Below are positions 43,454 to 52,626 of a DNA stretch of 64,000 nt, piece after piece. Origin of the DNA: Streptomyces sp. NBC_00775 (lineage in GTDB: Bacteria; Actinomycetota; Actinomycetes; Streptomycetales; Streptomycetaceae). The stretch spans positions 9,548,001 through 9,612,000 of the forward strand of contig NZ_CP108938.1 in NCBI RefSeq assembly GCF_036347135.1, read 5' to 3'. The translations under genes and the position numbers were made by a program. How positions within the stretch are numbered: the first letter of the stretch is position 1; every line of letters starts with the position of its first letter. The notes below the pieces were generated by a model. It searched no databases and was not told the DNA's origin. It saw only the letters and a list, made by a program, of their open reading frames with translations.

Positions 43454-44278
43454 CTATTCGAGGACGATGACCGGATCGCCGACGCGCACCGTGCCGGGGG
43501 ACTCGGGGACCAGGTTCTGCCCGAAGACCAGCTGGCCGCCGAAGCGGCGGTGGCGTCCAAGGGTGCGCAGGGGTTCCTTGCCGCGCTCGGCGGAGTCCTG
43601 GTCGGTGGTGGTCACGACGCATCGGCCGCACATTCTGGCGACCCGGAAGGTGACCTCGCCGATGGCGATCCGGGACCAGTCGTCCTCGGCCCAGGCGGTG
43701 GTGCCGGACACGACCACGCTCGGCCGGAAACGGCTCATCGGGAGTGGTCCCTCATGGGCGTGCTCGCCCTGCGCGATCAAGGAGTTGAGGGCCTTCAGCG
43801 AGGCGAGTGTGGTGACCAGCAGCGGATAGCCGTCGGCGAAGCTGACGGTCTCGCCCGGGAGTGCGAAATCAGGGTCGACAGGCCGGCGCGTGGCCGGATC
43901 GTCCATGTGGACGAGGCGCACGTCGGCGCCCAGATAGTCGCTGCACCAGGCATGCGCGGCGGCGTCGGCGAGGACGGCCTCCACCTTGTCGCCGAAGATG
44001 TCCAGCGTCGTCGTGCCGACCGGCTCGGGCACGGGGACGTTCACCGGCTCGCGGCCCTCCGCGGACAGCCGTATGCCGCCGCCGGGCAGCAGCTCGGCGG
44101 CGGCGAGTGCCAGACGTGGCTGCTGGCGTTGCGTGACGACCTTTCCCCCGTCGTCGATCAGTACCCAGCGTCGGTCCCCGGCCAGCCCCCAGGGCTCCAC
44201 GACGGCTTCCCGGGGTGACTGGCCCCGGAACGCCTTGACCGGATGGACATGGATCGAGTGCAGCTCCGCGTTCCCCAT
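43454..44278 (-). CDS. MOSC-domain protein
   Basis: 274 residues from the ATG at 44278; ATG 44287 and GTG 44308 are alternatives and none has a good ribosome site. N-terminal beta-barrel (LHSIHVHPVKAFRG), and a C-terminal MOSC domain with the conserved Cys in CGRCVVTTTDQDS, plus FGQNLVP and VRVGDPVIVLE. Family members such as YcbX and mARC carry molybdenum cofactor and reduce N-hydroxylated compounds. Assigned on the motif; substrate unknown. Confidence 0.85.
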   Translation of the reverse strand: MGNAELHSIHVHPVKAFRGQSPREAVVEPWGLAGDRRWVLIDDGGKVVTQRQQPRLALAAAELLPGGGIRLSAEGREPVNVPVPEPVGTTTLDIFGDKVEAVLADAAAHAWCSDYLGADVRLVHMDDPATRRPVDPDFALPGETVSFADGYPLLVTTLASLKALNSLIAQGEHAHEGPLPMSRFRPSVVVSGTTAWAEDDWSRIAIGEVTFRVARMCGRCVVTTTDQDSAERGKEPLRTLGRHRRFGGQLVFGQNLVPESPGTVRVGDPVIVLE

Positions 44279-44323
44279 GACACCCATGGTGCCAGCAGGC
44301 ACCGACAATCCGGTGCGAATGAC

Positions 44324-44752
44324 TCAGTAGCCGCGGTACTGCTGGCCGTTGTACGGATCCTGGTAGGGAGCCGGAGCGGGACGGGGAGCCGCGGGGCGCA
44401 TCGCCTCGTAGCCGGTGCCGGCCGCCATCGGGCGCTGCTGCTGCGGCTGGCCGCCCGGGTAACCGCGCGGTCCCCCCGCCTGCTGCGGGATGTACGGCGC
44501 GGGGGCCTGCTGGAGCGGTGAGGGCTGCTGGGCCTGCGGGTAGCCGTACGAGGCCTGATGGGAAGGGCCGGCCGGCAGAGCGGGAAGCGCCGACGGAAGG
44601 GCGGGCAAATGGCTGCCCGTGTCGTAGGCGGCGGGAACCCGGATCGGAGCGATCTGGGGGGTGCCCCGCTCGGCGACGAGGGAGTCGTAGATCGGGGTGT
44701 CCTGGAAGGCGGAGTAGTAACCGCCGCCATAGGTGGAGCGGGGGGAGGTCAT
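44324..44752 (-). CDS. DUF6643-type Pro/Gln-rich hypothetical protein
   Basis: 142 residues from an ATG with GAGG upstream on the reverse strand. Start MTSPRSTYGGGYYSAFQDTP, PIYDSLVAERGTPQIAPIRVP is a compact motif, then a low-complexity Pro/Gln/Ala tail (QQPSPLQQAPAPYIPQQAG). Probably disordered after residue 55. Conserved in the genus as far as I recall, function unknown. It is divergent from the TerD gene with 293 bp between. Confidence 0.65.
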   Translation of the reverse strand: MTSPRSTYGGGYYSAFQDTPIYDSLVAERGTPQIAPIRVPAAYDTGSHLPALPSALPALPAGPSHQASYGYPQAQQPSPLQQAPAPYIPQQAGGPRGYPGGQPQQQRPMAAGTGYEAMRPAAPRPAPAPYQDPYNGQQYRGY

Positions 44753-45045
44753 GGCACATAAGTTAAGCCCACGATGTGCTGGTTGGGGAGACCGATAAGA
44801 GGGTTGTTTTCCGTGTCGGCAGTGACGCGGGATCCCCAATGCGAGCGAACTCGGCAAAAAAGGACGCCAAAGAGGGTTCAGATCGTGTAAAGGCCGAGTT
44901 CCTGGCGGGTTACCGGCGGTTGACCATGGATCTTCCTGTGCGGGTCATGGGAGTTCGATGGGTCGGGGGATTAGGTTTGGCTCGGAGGGGGCCCGCGGAC
45001 TGCTCGAGGCGCGGCCCGGCGCGGAGACACGTGATGGGGGCGTAC

Positions 45046-46395
45046 ATGTCAATGTCTAAGGGATCGAATGTTCCTGTCCCGACGACCGCGCTGCGCGTGG
45101 AATTGGGATGGCGTTCAGGACCCGGAGTACCCGACGCGGATGCCTCCGCGTTGTTGCTGGTCTCCGGAAAGGTCCGTTCGGACGGCGACTTCGTCTTCTA
45201 CAACCAGCCGTCGCACTCCTCCGGCGCCGTGCGGCACGAGGGCAAACGGGACACCGGTGGCCAGGTGACCGACGCACTGCTCGTCGACCTCACGCGCGTC
45301 GAGCCCGCGATCGAGACGGTGGTGCTGGCCGCCTCCGCCGACGGCGGCACCTTCGGACGGGTGCCGGGCCTCTACATCCGGGTGCTCGACGCGCAGCGGG
45401 GCACGGAGGTCGCACGTTTCGACAGCGCCGACGCGACCATTGAGACCGCCTTCGTGCTCGGCGAGCTCTACCGGCGCCAGGGCGCCTGGAAGTTCCGCGC
45501 GGTCGGACAGGGCTACAGCAGCGGACTCGAAGGACTGGCCACGGACTACGGGATCACGGTGGACGAGCCGCAGCACGCGGCACCCGCCGCCGCGCCGCCC
45601 GCGCCCGGCACCCGCGTCCAGGGTCCGCCGCCCGTGGCTCCACCGGTGACCATGCCTGCGCCGGGGACGACGCCTTTGCCGGTCGCCCCGCCCGTGACGA
45701 TGGCCCCGCCCCCGATGGCTCCGCCGACCGCCCCGCCCACGGCTCCTTCGGCTCCGGTGCGCCTGTCCAAGGTCACGCTCACCAAGGAGGCCCCCTCGGT
45801 CTCGCTCGCCAAGCAGGGCGGCACGTCCGGTGCCATGCGCGTGAACCTCAACTGGCAGGTGCGCAAGCAGTTCTCGGGATGGGGCAGCAAGCGGGGCCGT
45901 GCCGTCGCGATGCACGCGGACCTCGACCTCGACCTGTGTGCCCTGTACGAGCTCTCGGACGGCCGCAAGGGAGTCGTCCAGGCACTCGGCAACGCCTTCG
46001 GGGCGCTGCACCAGCCGCCGTACATCCATCTCGACGGCGACGACCGCACCGGCGCCGTGGCCAGTGGCGAGAACCTGTCCATCAACCTCGACCACAAGCA
46101 GAGCTTTCGGCGCATCCTCATCTTCGTGACCATCTACGAAGGAGCGCGTTCCTTCGCCGACCTGCACGCCACGGTCACCCTGCAACCGCTGGGCGGCGCC
46201 CCGGTCGACTTCTCGCTCGACGAGTGCACGGTGCCCTCGACCGTCTGCGCCCTCGCCCTCATCACCAACAACGGCGGCGACCTGGTCGTCCAGCGCGAGG
46301 CCCGCTACCTGGTCCCCGAGCGTGGCGTGAGCCCGCAGCGCACCGTGGACTACGCCTACGGGTGGGGCATGAACTGGACCCCCGGCAGGAAGTGA
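45046..46395 (+). CDS. TerD-family protein with two domains and a Pro-rich linker
   Basis: 449 residues from the ATG at 45046 (GGGGG at proper spacing; ATG 45034 also possible). Residues 5-165 are a TerD domain ([53 protein letters not shown]). A Pro/Ala/Thr linker spans about 170-240, then a second TerD-like domain from 250 to the end ([18 protein letters not shown]). TerD proteins bind calcium and sit in tellurite/stress complexes. Upstream region is non-coding and AT-richer (gaactcggcaaaaaaggac). It stands alone, not in a ter operon. Confidence 0.85.
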   Translation: MSMSKGSNVPVPTTALRVELGWRSGPGVPDADASALLLVSGKVRSDGDFVFYNQPSHSSGAVRHEGKRDTGGQVTDALLVDLTRVEPAIETVVLAASADGGTFGRVPGLYIRVLDAQRGTEVARFDSADATIETAFVLGELYRRQGAWKFRAVGQGYSSGLEGLATDYGITVDEPQHAAPAAAPPAPGTRVQGPPPVAPPVTMPAPGTTPLPVAPPVTMAPPPMAPPTAPPTAPSAPVRLSKVTLTKEAPSVSLAKQGGTSGAMRVNLNWQVRKQFSGWGSKRGRAVAMHADLDLDLCALYELSDGRKGVVQALGNAFGALHQPPYIHLDGDDRTGAVASGENLSINLDHKQSFRRILIFVTIYEGARSFADLHATVTLQPLGGAPVDFSLDECTVPSTVCALALITNNGGDLVVQREARYLVPERGVSPQRTVDYAYGWGMNWTPGRK

Positions 46396-46399
46396 GCGA

Positions 46400-47575
46400 T
46401 CAGCTCTCGTCGAGCGCGGTGCCGGGGCGCGTGTAGGTGCGGCCCTTCCAGGCCGCGCCGCGCCCCCGGTAGTGCTGCACCGCGGAATCGACGGTCATGA
46501 GGAGGTACAAGAACGCGGTGACCGGCAGCAGCGGAGCGAGCCACAGGGGCTGCCGGTAGTAGCGGAGCATCGGCACATAGGTGACCGTCATCAGCAGCCA
46601 CGCGAGCCCCCCGGCCGTCGCCGCCCACGCGTTTCCCGCGGCGAGGCCCACCGCGAGAGCCACCGGTGGCGCCAGGTAGACCACCGCAAGACCGGCGACC
46701 GTCCCGGCGAGCAGCAGCGGGTTGTGCCGCAGCTGGGCGTACGCGCTGCGCGAGACCATCCGCCACAGGTCGTGCAGTCGCGGATACGGCCGCACGCTGT
46801 CCACCCGGTCGGCGAGCCCCAGCCAGACATGGCCGCCGGATCCCTTGACCGTCCGGGCGAGCGCCACGTCGTCGATCACGGCATGCCGGATCGCGTCCGG
46901 AATCCGCGCCCGCTCGGCGGCATCCGCGCGCAGCAGGACACATCCGCCCGCAGCGGCCGCCGTCCGCGAGCCCTTCACCGCGATCCGGCGGAACGGGTAG
47001 AGCTGTGCGAAGAAGTAGACGAAGGCGGGCACGACGAGCCGCTCCCACACGCTCTCCACGCGCAGCCGGGCCATCTGCGAGACGACATCGAAGCCACCGG
47101 TACGCGCTGCCGCGACCAACTCGCGCAGGCTGTCCGGGGCATGGGCGATGTCCGCGTCCGTGAGCAGCAGGAATTCGGGTGCACGCGCGCGTGCCAGGCC
47201 GATGCCGTGGCGCACGGCCCAGAGCTTGCCCGTCCAGCCCTCCGGCGGCTCTCCCGGCGAGTCGACGGTGAGCGGCAGCCCCCCGCGCGTGCGGGCGAGC
47301 TCACGGGCGAGTTCCCCGGTGCCGTCCGAGCTGCCGTCGTCGACGAGGAAGACCTCCGCCCGCCCGGGATAGTCCTGGGCGAGGAGCGACGGCAGGCTCG
47401 CGGGCAGCACGGCGGCCTCGTCGCGCGCGGGGACGACGACGCAGACGGAGGGCCAGTCGTCCGGGTCCGTGCGGGCCGGCAGCCTGATGTCCGTGCGCCA
47501 GAAGAAGCCCTGGCAGAGCAGCAGCCACAACCAGGCGGCGAGTGATCCGGCGGCGATCCACACAATGGCGCTCAC
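46400..47575 (-). CDS. Family 2 glycosyltransferase, HpnB-like
   Basis: 391 residues from the GTG at 47575. A signal-anchor-like N-terminal helix (WIAAGSLAAWLWLLLCQ), GT-A domain with VVVPARDEAAVLPASL, VDDGSSDGT, TDADIAHAPDSL and a QxxRW-like region, then three C-terminal membrane helices (LLLAGTVAGLAVVYL, VALAVGLAAGN, WLAPLLPVTAFLYLL). Similar to the hopene-associated HpnB group but no hpn cluster is here, so the acceptor is open. Its start lies 57 bp from the divergent racemase start; the stop is 4 bp from the TerD stop. Confidence 0.82.
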   Translation of the reverse strand: MSAIVWIAAGSLAAWLWLLLCQGFFWRTDIRLPARTDPDDWPSVCVVVPARDEAAVLPASLPSLLAQDYPGRAEVFLVDDGSSDGTGELARELARTRGGLPLTVDSPGEPPEGWTGKLWAVRHGIGLARARAPEFLLLTDADIAHAPDSLRELVAAARTGGFDVVSQMARLRVESVWERLVVPAFVYFFAQLYPFRRIAVKGSRTAAAAGGCVLLRADAAERARIPDAIRHAVIDDVALARTVKGSGGHVWLGLADRVDSVRPYPRLHDLWRMVSRSAYAQLRHNPLLLAGTVAGLAVVYLAPPVALAVGLAAGNAWAATAGGLAWLLMTVTYVPMLRYYRQPLWLAPLLPVTAFLYLLMTVDSAVQHYRGRGAAWKGRTYTRPGTALDES

Positions 47576-47632
47576 GGGCGCAGTCTGCCCCACCGGACCG
47601 ACTCGTCGGAGCGCATCGTCTATCGTGACCGG

Positions 47633-48418
47633 GTGAAGATCGCGCTCATGGACTCCGGAATCGGCCTGCTTCCCGCCGCGGCCGCGATACGCCGTCTGCG
47701 ACCCGACGCGGATCTCGTGCTCTCCTGGGACCCGGACGGGATGCCCTGGGGGCCGCGCACGCCACAGGACATCACACGGCGCGCCCTGGCGGTCGCCGAG
47801 GCCGCTGCCGCGCACGGTCCCGATGTCCTGATCGTCGCCTGCAACACGGCCTCCGTCCACTCCCTGCCCGAGCTGCGTGCACGGTTCGAACCGGATCTGC
47901 CGATCATCGGCACGGTCCCGGCGATCAAACCGGCCGCCGCGGGAGGCGGGCCCGTCGCGATCTGGGCGACACCCGCCACCACCGGGAGCCCTTACCAGCG
48001 CGGTCTCATCCGTGAGTTCGCCGATGGCGTGGCGGTCACCGAAGTGCCCTGCCCGGGGCTCGCGGACGCCGTGCACCACGCCGACGAGGCGGCCACCGAC
48101 GCCGCGATCGCCGCGGCCGCCGCACTCACCCCCGACGACGTGACGACGGTCGTACTGGGCTGCACCAACTACGAACTGGTCGGCGAGCGCATCCGCGCGG
48201 CCGTGCAGAAGCCCGGACACGCGCCCCTCATCCTTCATGGCACGGCCGGAGCGGTCGCCGCCCAGGCGCTGCGCAGGATCGGTGAGCTCCCGGAACCCGG
48301 GGCACCCGCCGAATCCCGCCTCACGGTCATGCTCAGCGGCCAGGAGGGCGTGCTGCCCGCGACCGCGCTCGCGTATGCGGAAGGCCGCCTCCTGTCGGCG
48401 GTCAGCCCGGCGCGCTGA
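47633..48418 (+). CDS. Aspartate/glutamate racemase-family protein
   Basis: 261 residues. Catalytic cysteines are both present: VACNTASV and LGCTNYEL. MDSGIGLLPAAAAIRRL is the MurI-type N-terminus. Glutamate racemases make D-glutamate for peptidoglycan; a second copy may be catabolic. Start GTG follows TATCGT with six bases between and no ribosome site, so the transcript is probably leaderless. Divergent from the glycosyltransferase. Confidence 0.85.
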   Translation: MKIALMDSGIGLLPAAAAIRRLRPDADLVLSWDPDGMPWGPRTPQDITRRALAVAEAAAAHGPDVLIVACNTASVHSLPELRARFEPDLPIIGTVPAIKPAAAGGGPVAIWATPATTGSPYQRGLIREFADGVAVTEVPCPGLADAVHHADEAATDAAIAAAAALTPDDVTTVVLGCTNYELVGERIRAAVQKPGHAPLILHGTAGAVAAQALRRIGELPEPGAPAESRLTVMLSGQEGVLPATALAYAEGRLLSAVSPAR

Positions 48419-48549
48419 CCGACGGTCACTCTGCGTACGGCCATGGTCGGCCACCGCGTGAACGCCCTCCGTACGGCGACCCTCCACCCGGAGTAGTGAC
48501 GCTCAGCAACACGGTGCCCGCGGTGCGGAACCTGAGTACCCTCATTGAC

Positions 48550-49095
48550 ATGAGGGACCACCCCCACGGCGAAGACACCCCGAACCCGGAGATCTGGACC
48601 GGTCGCGCGACCAACCGCGTCCAGTGGCTGCCCGCGCTCGGCGGCGCCGCCTGCCTGGCGCTCGGTATCGAGCTGGCCGTCGACTCCGTCTGGACGTCGG
48701 GCACGGCCCCGCTCGTCATGTCCGTGGTCGGGTGCATCGCGGCCGGACTGCTCATCCTCTTCGGCACGCTCGCGTTCGTGCACGTGGCCGTGAAGGTCGA
48801 CAAGGACTGCGTGGAAGTGCGCTGCGGCCACATCGGTCTGCCGCGCCGCCGCATCCCTCTCTCACAGGTCGTCGGCGCCGACTTCGCGCCCCAGGTCACC
48901 CCGCGCCAGTGGGGCGGCTGGGGCTACCGCTGGCGGCCCGAGCTGGGGACCGCCGTCATCGTCCGGCGCGGCGAGGGCGTGGTGCTGCGGCTCGGCGACG
49001 GTCATACGTTCACGATCACGGTGGACAACGCGGAGGCGGCGGTACGGATCATCCGTGACCGGCTGCGGCCGGCCACCCCCGGCACCCTGGTCTGA
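48550..49095 (+). CDS. Membrane protein with PH-like domain
   Basis: 181 residues from the ATG at 48550. Two helices (LPALGGAACLALGIELAV, VMSVVGCIAAGLLILFG) then a cytoplasmic beta-rich part (VDKDCVEVRCGHIGLPRRRI, GWGYRWRPELGTAVIVRRGEG, ending in an amphipathic helix). The pattern resembles bacterial PH-like membrane proteins. TACCCT lies seven bases before the ATG, so leaderless expression fits. Function unknown. Confidence 0.65.
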   Translation: MRDHPHGEDTPNPEIWTGRATNRVQWLPALGGAACLALGIELAVDSVWTSGTAPLVMSVVGCIAAGLLILFGTLAFVHVAVKVDKDCVEVRCGHIGLPRRRIPLSQVVGADFAPQVTPRQWGGWGYRWRPELGTAVIVRRGEGVVLRLGDGHTFTITVDNAEAAVRIIRDRLRPATPGTLV

Positions 49096-49125
49096 CCTGG
49101 ACCGGGCCGCCGTGGCGTAACGCCC

Positions 49126-50199
49126 TCACGGCCCCAGACGGTCGCCCCGCGAACGGTCCGCGCCCTCCATGAGGTGCTGCCCCTCGTCGACCAGCGGCCG
49201 TGCCGTGGCGAGCCCCGCGAGCAGGCCCGCGCCGGCCGTCACCGTGGTGAAGCTCAGAGCGTTGCCGATCGACGCGATGGCGGCCAGTGCCGTCAGGGCC
49301 GCGCCCGCCGTCAGGGCGATCGGTGTGGGGCGCGGGGTGCGCCACAGCGCGTACAGGACCCAGCAGAACACCGCGGCGAGCAGTGCCACGCCGATCACGC
49401 CCTGCTCGGCCGCCTGCTGCAGAGGCGCGGAGTGGGGTTTGCCGTCGGGCAGCAGCGACTGCGTGACCGTCGGGCTGAGTTCTCCGTAGCGTCCGGGCCC
49501 CACACCCAGCGCCGGATCCTGGCGGGCCAGGCGGAGCGCGTCGTGCCAGAGCAGGACCCGGTGCTGGGTGAGCTGCCCCTCCAGGGAGGCGGTCAGACCG
49601 TCGGGCAGCGCGTCCTCGGCGATCGCCCAGGTCGCTCCCGTCACGAGCGCCGCGGTGAGCGCGAGGCCCGTGAGCCCCAGGGCGCGGCGGCGCATCCGGG
49701 CGGCGGCGAGCGAACAGAGCAGGACCCCGGTACAGGTGACGAACCCGGTGGTCGACCCCAGCAGCGCCGCGGTCACCGCGATCCCGGCGGCCAGCAGCCT
49801 CAACGCCAGGCGCAGCGCCTGCGTGCGTGCCGCCCAGGCCGCGCAGCACGCGGCTCCGGCGGAGAGCGTCAGCAGCGCGGCCGTGGCGCCCGTGTGTCCG
49901 AGCGGCAAGCTGATCTGCGGGCCGGGAGTGACGATCGCGAGGCCGAGTCCGGCGAGCGCCCCGGCGCAGGGGGCGGCGACCGGCAGGAGTGCCCCGAGGA
50001 TCCGCCCCGAGGCGTAACCGGCAGCCACCGCGAGCACCGCCAGCAGTACGCCCTCGGGCCTGCCGTCGTGCGCGGCCGCTGTGATCAACGACCAGACGGC
50101 GCATGCCGCGAGCACGATCACGCCCGTGGCGTCCGAAGCATTGCGTCTTTCGCCCGCGGCCGCTGAATCGGCCGCGGACGTCATCCCCGTGGACCCCAC
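49126..50199 (-). CDS. O-antigen ligase/Wzy-like membrane protein
   Basis: 357 residues. About ten hydrophobic segments. The family's external loop shows as HRVLLWHDALRLARQDPALG, VGPGRYGELSP and HSAPLQQAAEQGVIG, holding the conserved Arg and His of WaaL/Wzy_C proteins. In Gram-positive bacteria such proteins polymerise or ligate polysaccharides. The gene is shorter than many ligases (often 400+). ATG 50184 is an alternative start. Not within a polysaccharide cluster. Confidence 0.72.
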   Translation of the reverse strand: MGSTGMTSAADSAAAGERRNASDATGVIVLAACAVWSLITAAAHDGRPEGVLLAVLAVAAGYASGRILGALLPVAAPCAGALAGLGLAIVTPGPQISLPLGHTGATAALLTLSAGAACCAAWAARTQALRLALRLLAAGIAVTAALLGSTTGFVTCTGVLLCSLAAARMRRRALGLTGLALTAALVTGATWAIAEDALPDGLTASLEGQLTQHRVLLWHDALRLARQDPALGVGPGRYGELSPTVTQSLLPDGKPHSAPLQQAAEQGVIGVALLAAVFCWVLYALWRTPRPTPIALTAGAALTALAAIASIGNALSFTTVTAGAGLLAGLATARPLVDEGQHLMEGADRSRGDRLGP

Positions 50200-50411
50200 C
50201 CCGTCGCCCCCCGACTATGCCGAGCCCCGGCCGCCGTGGCCGCATCCGGCCGCAGGTCAGAGGCTCGGGCACACCGTAACGGGTGATGCGCCGGTTTGTG
50301 GACAAGTTGCGCAGGAACGTTGCTGCAGATGCGTGCGGAGCGTCCTGCCGGACAGCCGCTTTCCCACCGGGGCCGACGAGACCGTGCTGTCGGCGCCCAG
50401 GTCACGCGCCG

Positions 50412-50417
50412 TACACT
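50412..50417 (+). promoter_or_regulatory. Candidate -10 of a leaderless lnt transcript
   Basis: TACACT is followed by six bases and the GTG of lnt. No ribosome site precedes the start. The same -10-to-start spacing recurs at the racemase, NUDIX and SDR genes. Confidence 0.5.
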
Positions 50418-50423
50418 CCCCGA

Positions 50424-52037
50424 GTGACCGCCACCGCAACCACCGTAGACGAGCCGGAACAGCTCGAACCCCAGGCCGCACCCGCCTCGCGCGGTGCCGG
50501 ACTGGTGCGGCGCCTCGTTCCGGCCGCCGCCGCGACGCTCTCCGGAGTGCTGCTGTACGTCAGTTTTCCCCCACGGACCCTGTGGTGGCTCGCCCTGCCG
50601 GCCTTCGCGGTCTTCGCCTGGACCCTCCGCGGCCGCACCTGGAAGGCGGGTCTCGGGCTCGGCTATCTGTTCGGCCTCGGGTTCCTGCTGCCGCTGCTCG
50701 TGTGGACCGGTGTCGAGGTCGGCCCCGGTCCGTGGCTGGCCCTTGCGGCGGTCGAGGCGGTGTACATCGCGCTCGTCGGCGCGGGCATCACGGTCATCTC
50801 CCGGCTGCCCGCGTGGCCAGTGTGGGCGGCCGCGGTGTGGATCGCGGGCGAGGCGGCACGCGCGCGTGCGCCGTTCGGCGGCTTCCCCTGGGGAAAGATC
50901 GCCTTCGGGCAGGCCGACGGAGTGTTCCTGCCGCTCGCCGCGGCGGGCGGCACCCCGGTGCTCGGCTTCGCGGTCGTGCTCAGCGGCTTCGGTCTCTACG
51001 AGATCGTGCGCCTGGTCCTCGAAGGCCGCCGCACCCGTGCCGTCCAGCGAGGCGCAGCGGCGGTGGCGCTGCTCAGCGTCGCCGTCCCTGTCGTGGGTGC
51101 GCTCGCCGCACGGACGCTGGTGAGCGACAAGGCCGAGAACGGGACGGCGACCGTCGCGGTCATCCAGGGCAACGTGCCGCGTGCGGGGCTCGAGTTCAAC
51201 GCCCAGCGGCGCGCGGTCCTCGACTACCACGCGCGCGAGACCGAGCGGCTGGCCGCCAAGGTCAAGGCCGGCAAAGTCGCACAGCCCGACTTCGTGCTGT
51301 GGCCCGAGAACTCCTCCGACATCGACCCGTTCGCCAACTCCGACGCGCGCGCCGTGATCGACCGGGCGGCCAAGGCGATCGGCGCCCCCATCTCGGTGGG
51401 CGGCGTCGTCGAGCGGGACGGCAAGCTCTACAACGAGCAGATCCTGTGGGACCCGGAGAAGGGCGCCGTCGACACGTACGACAAGCGGCAGGTCCAGCCC
51501 TTCGGCGAGTACCTCCCGATGCGGTCGCTGCTCGGGGCGATCAACAAGAACTGGACCACCATGGTCCGTCAGGACTTCAGCCGGGGCACCAAGCCGGGCG
51601 TGTTCACGATGGACGGCACCAAGGTCGGCCTGGTCACCTGCTACGAGGCCGCCTTCGACTGGGCGGTGCGCTCCGAGGTCACCGACGGCGCCCAGCTGAT
51701 CTCGGTGCCCAGCAACAACGCGACCTTCGACCGCAGCGAGATGACCTACCAGCAGCTCGCCATGTCCCGCGTCCGCGCCGTGGAGCACAGCCGCACCGTC
51801 ACGGTGCCGGTGACGAGCGGCGTCAGCGCCGTGATCATGCCGGACGGGAAGATCACCCAGAAGACCGGGATGTTCGTGGCCGACTCGCTGGTCCAGAAGG
51901 TGCCGCTGCGCTCCTCCGAGACCCCGGCCACGAAGCTCGGGATCCTCCCCGAGATGCTCCTGGTGCTCGTCGCGGCGGGCGGGCTCGGCTGGGGCGTGGC
52001 GACGGCGGTCCGCGGACGGCGGAGCACCGGCGTCTGA
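50424..52037 (+). CDS. lnt: Apolipoprotein N-acyltransferase
   Basis: 537 residues from the GTG at 50424. Six or so N-terminal membrane helices, then a nitrilase domain with the Glu-Lys-Cys triad: FVLWPENSSD, VDTYDKRQVQPFGEYLPM, and VTCYEAAF. One helix ends the protein (LLVLVAAGGLGWGVATAV). Lnt transfers an acyl chain to the N-terminal Cys of lipoproteins on the outer face of the membrane. Streptomycetes often have two; this copy stands alone. GFPWGKIAFGQ is the conserved early membrane motif. Confidence 0.93.
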   Translation: MTATATTVDEPEQLEPQAAPASRGAGLVRRLVPAAAATLSGVLLYVSFPPRTLWWLALPAFAVFAWTLRGRTWKAGLGLGYLFGLGFLLPLLVWTGVEVGPGPWLALAAVEAVYIALVGAGITVISRLPAWPVWAAAVWIAGEAARARAPFGGFPWGKIAFGQADGVFLPLAAAGGTPVLGFAVVLSGFGLYEIVRLVLEGRRTRAVQRGAAAVALLSVAVPVVGALAARTLVSDKAENGTATVAVIQGNVPRAGLEFNAQRRAVLDYHARETERLAAKVKAGKVAQPDFVLWPENSSDIDPFANSDARAVIDRAAKAIGAPISVGGVVERDGKLYNEQILWDPEKGAVDTYDKRQVQPFGEYLPMRSLLGAINKNWTTMVRQDFSRGTKPGVFTMDGTKVGLVTCYEAAFDWAVRSEVTDGAQLISVPSNNATFDRSEMTYQQLAMSRVRAVEHSRTVTVPVTSGVSAVIMPDGKITQKTGMFVADSLVQKVPLRSSETPATKLGILPEMLLVLVAAGGLGWGVATAVRGRRSTGV

Positions 52038-52080
52038 GGACCGGGTCCCGGAGCACAACTGGCTCATGGCACCGGCCCAT

Positions 52081-52086
52081 TAGGGT
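52081..52086 (+). promoter_or_regulatory. Candidate -10 TAGGGT before the NUDIX gene
   Basis: TAGGGT ends six bases before the ATG at 52093 and there is no ribosome site. It matches the element before the SDR gene in sequence and spacing. Confidence 0.5.
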
Positions 52087-52092
52087 CGGTGC

Positions 52093-52566
52093 ATGGCTAC
52101 TCCTGATTTCATCCGCACGATCCGTGCCACCGCCGGGCAGCAGCTGCTCTGGCTGCCCGGCGTCACCGCCCTCGTCTTCGACGACGAGGGCAGGGTGCTC
52201 CTCGGGCGCAGGGCCGACACCGGCAAGTGGGCGGTCATCGCCGGAATGCCGGACCCGGGGGAGCAGCCCGCGGCCTGCGCCGTCCGCGAGGTGTACGAGG
52301 AGACGGCCGTACGGTGTGTTCCCGAGCGCGTCGTCCTCGTACAGGCCCTGAAGCAGATCACGTACGAGAACGGCGACATCTGTCAGTTCATGGACATCAC
52401 GATCCGTTGCCGGGCCGTCGGCGGCGAAGCCCGTGTCAACGACGACGAGTCGCTGGAAGTCGGCTGGTTCGACGTGGACGCCCTGCCGGAGCTGAACGAG
52501 CACGCACGCTTCCGGATCAAGCAGGCACTGACCGACGTACCTACATGGTTCGACCCTATGACCTGA
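52093..52566 (+). CDS. NUDIX hydrolase
   Basis: 157 residues. Nudix box GMPDPGEQPAACAVREVYEE, followed by TAV, matches GX5EX7REUXEEXGU except an Ala for the last Gly. Preceded by VTALVFDDEGRVLLGRRAD, and a C-terminal DDESLEVGWFDVDALPEL. These enzymes hydrolyse nucleoside diphosphate derivatives. Substrate open. Likely leaderless. Confidence 0.9.
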   Translation: MATPDFIRTIRATAGQQLLWLPGVTALVFDDEGRVLLGRRADTGKWAVIAGMPDPGEQPAACAVREVYEETAVRCVPERVVLVQALKQITYENGDICQFMDITIRCRAVGGEARVNDDESLEVGWFDVDALPELNEHARFRIKQALTDVPTWFDPMT

Positions 52567-52614
52567 GGCTGAAGTGTGTGTGGTGGCCATATCGGCCGGG
52601 GCGAGAGCGCTGCC

Positions 52615-52620
52615 TAGGGT
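52615..52620 (+). promoter_or_regulatory. Candidate -10 TAGGGT before the SDR gene
   Basis: TAGGGT is six bases upstream of the ATG at 52627, with no ribosome site. Same element and spacing as before the NUDIX gene. Confidence 0.5.
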
Positions 52621-52626
52621 CGAGAC

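Noticed and set aside
46400..47575. A hopanoid cluster
   Set aside because: The glycosyltransferase resembles HpnB but no squalene-hopene cyclase or other hpn gene is adjacent.
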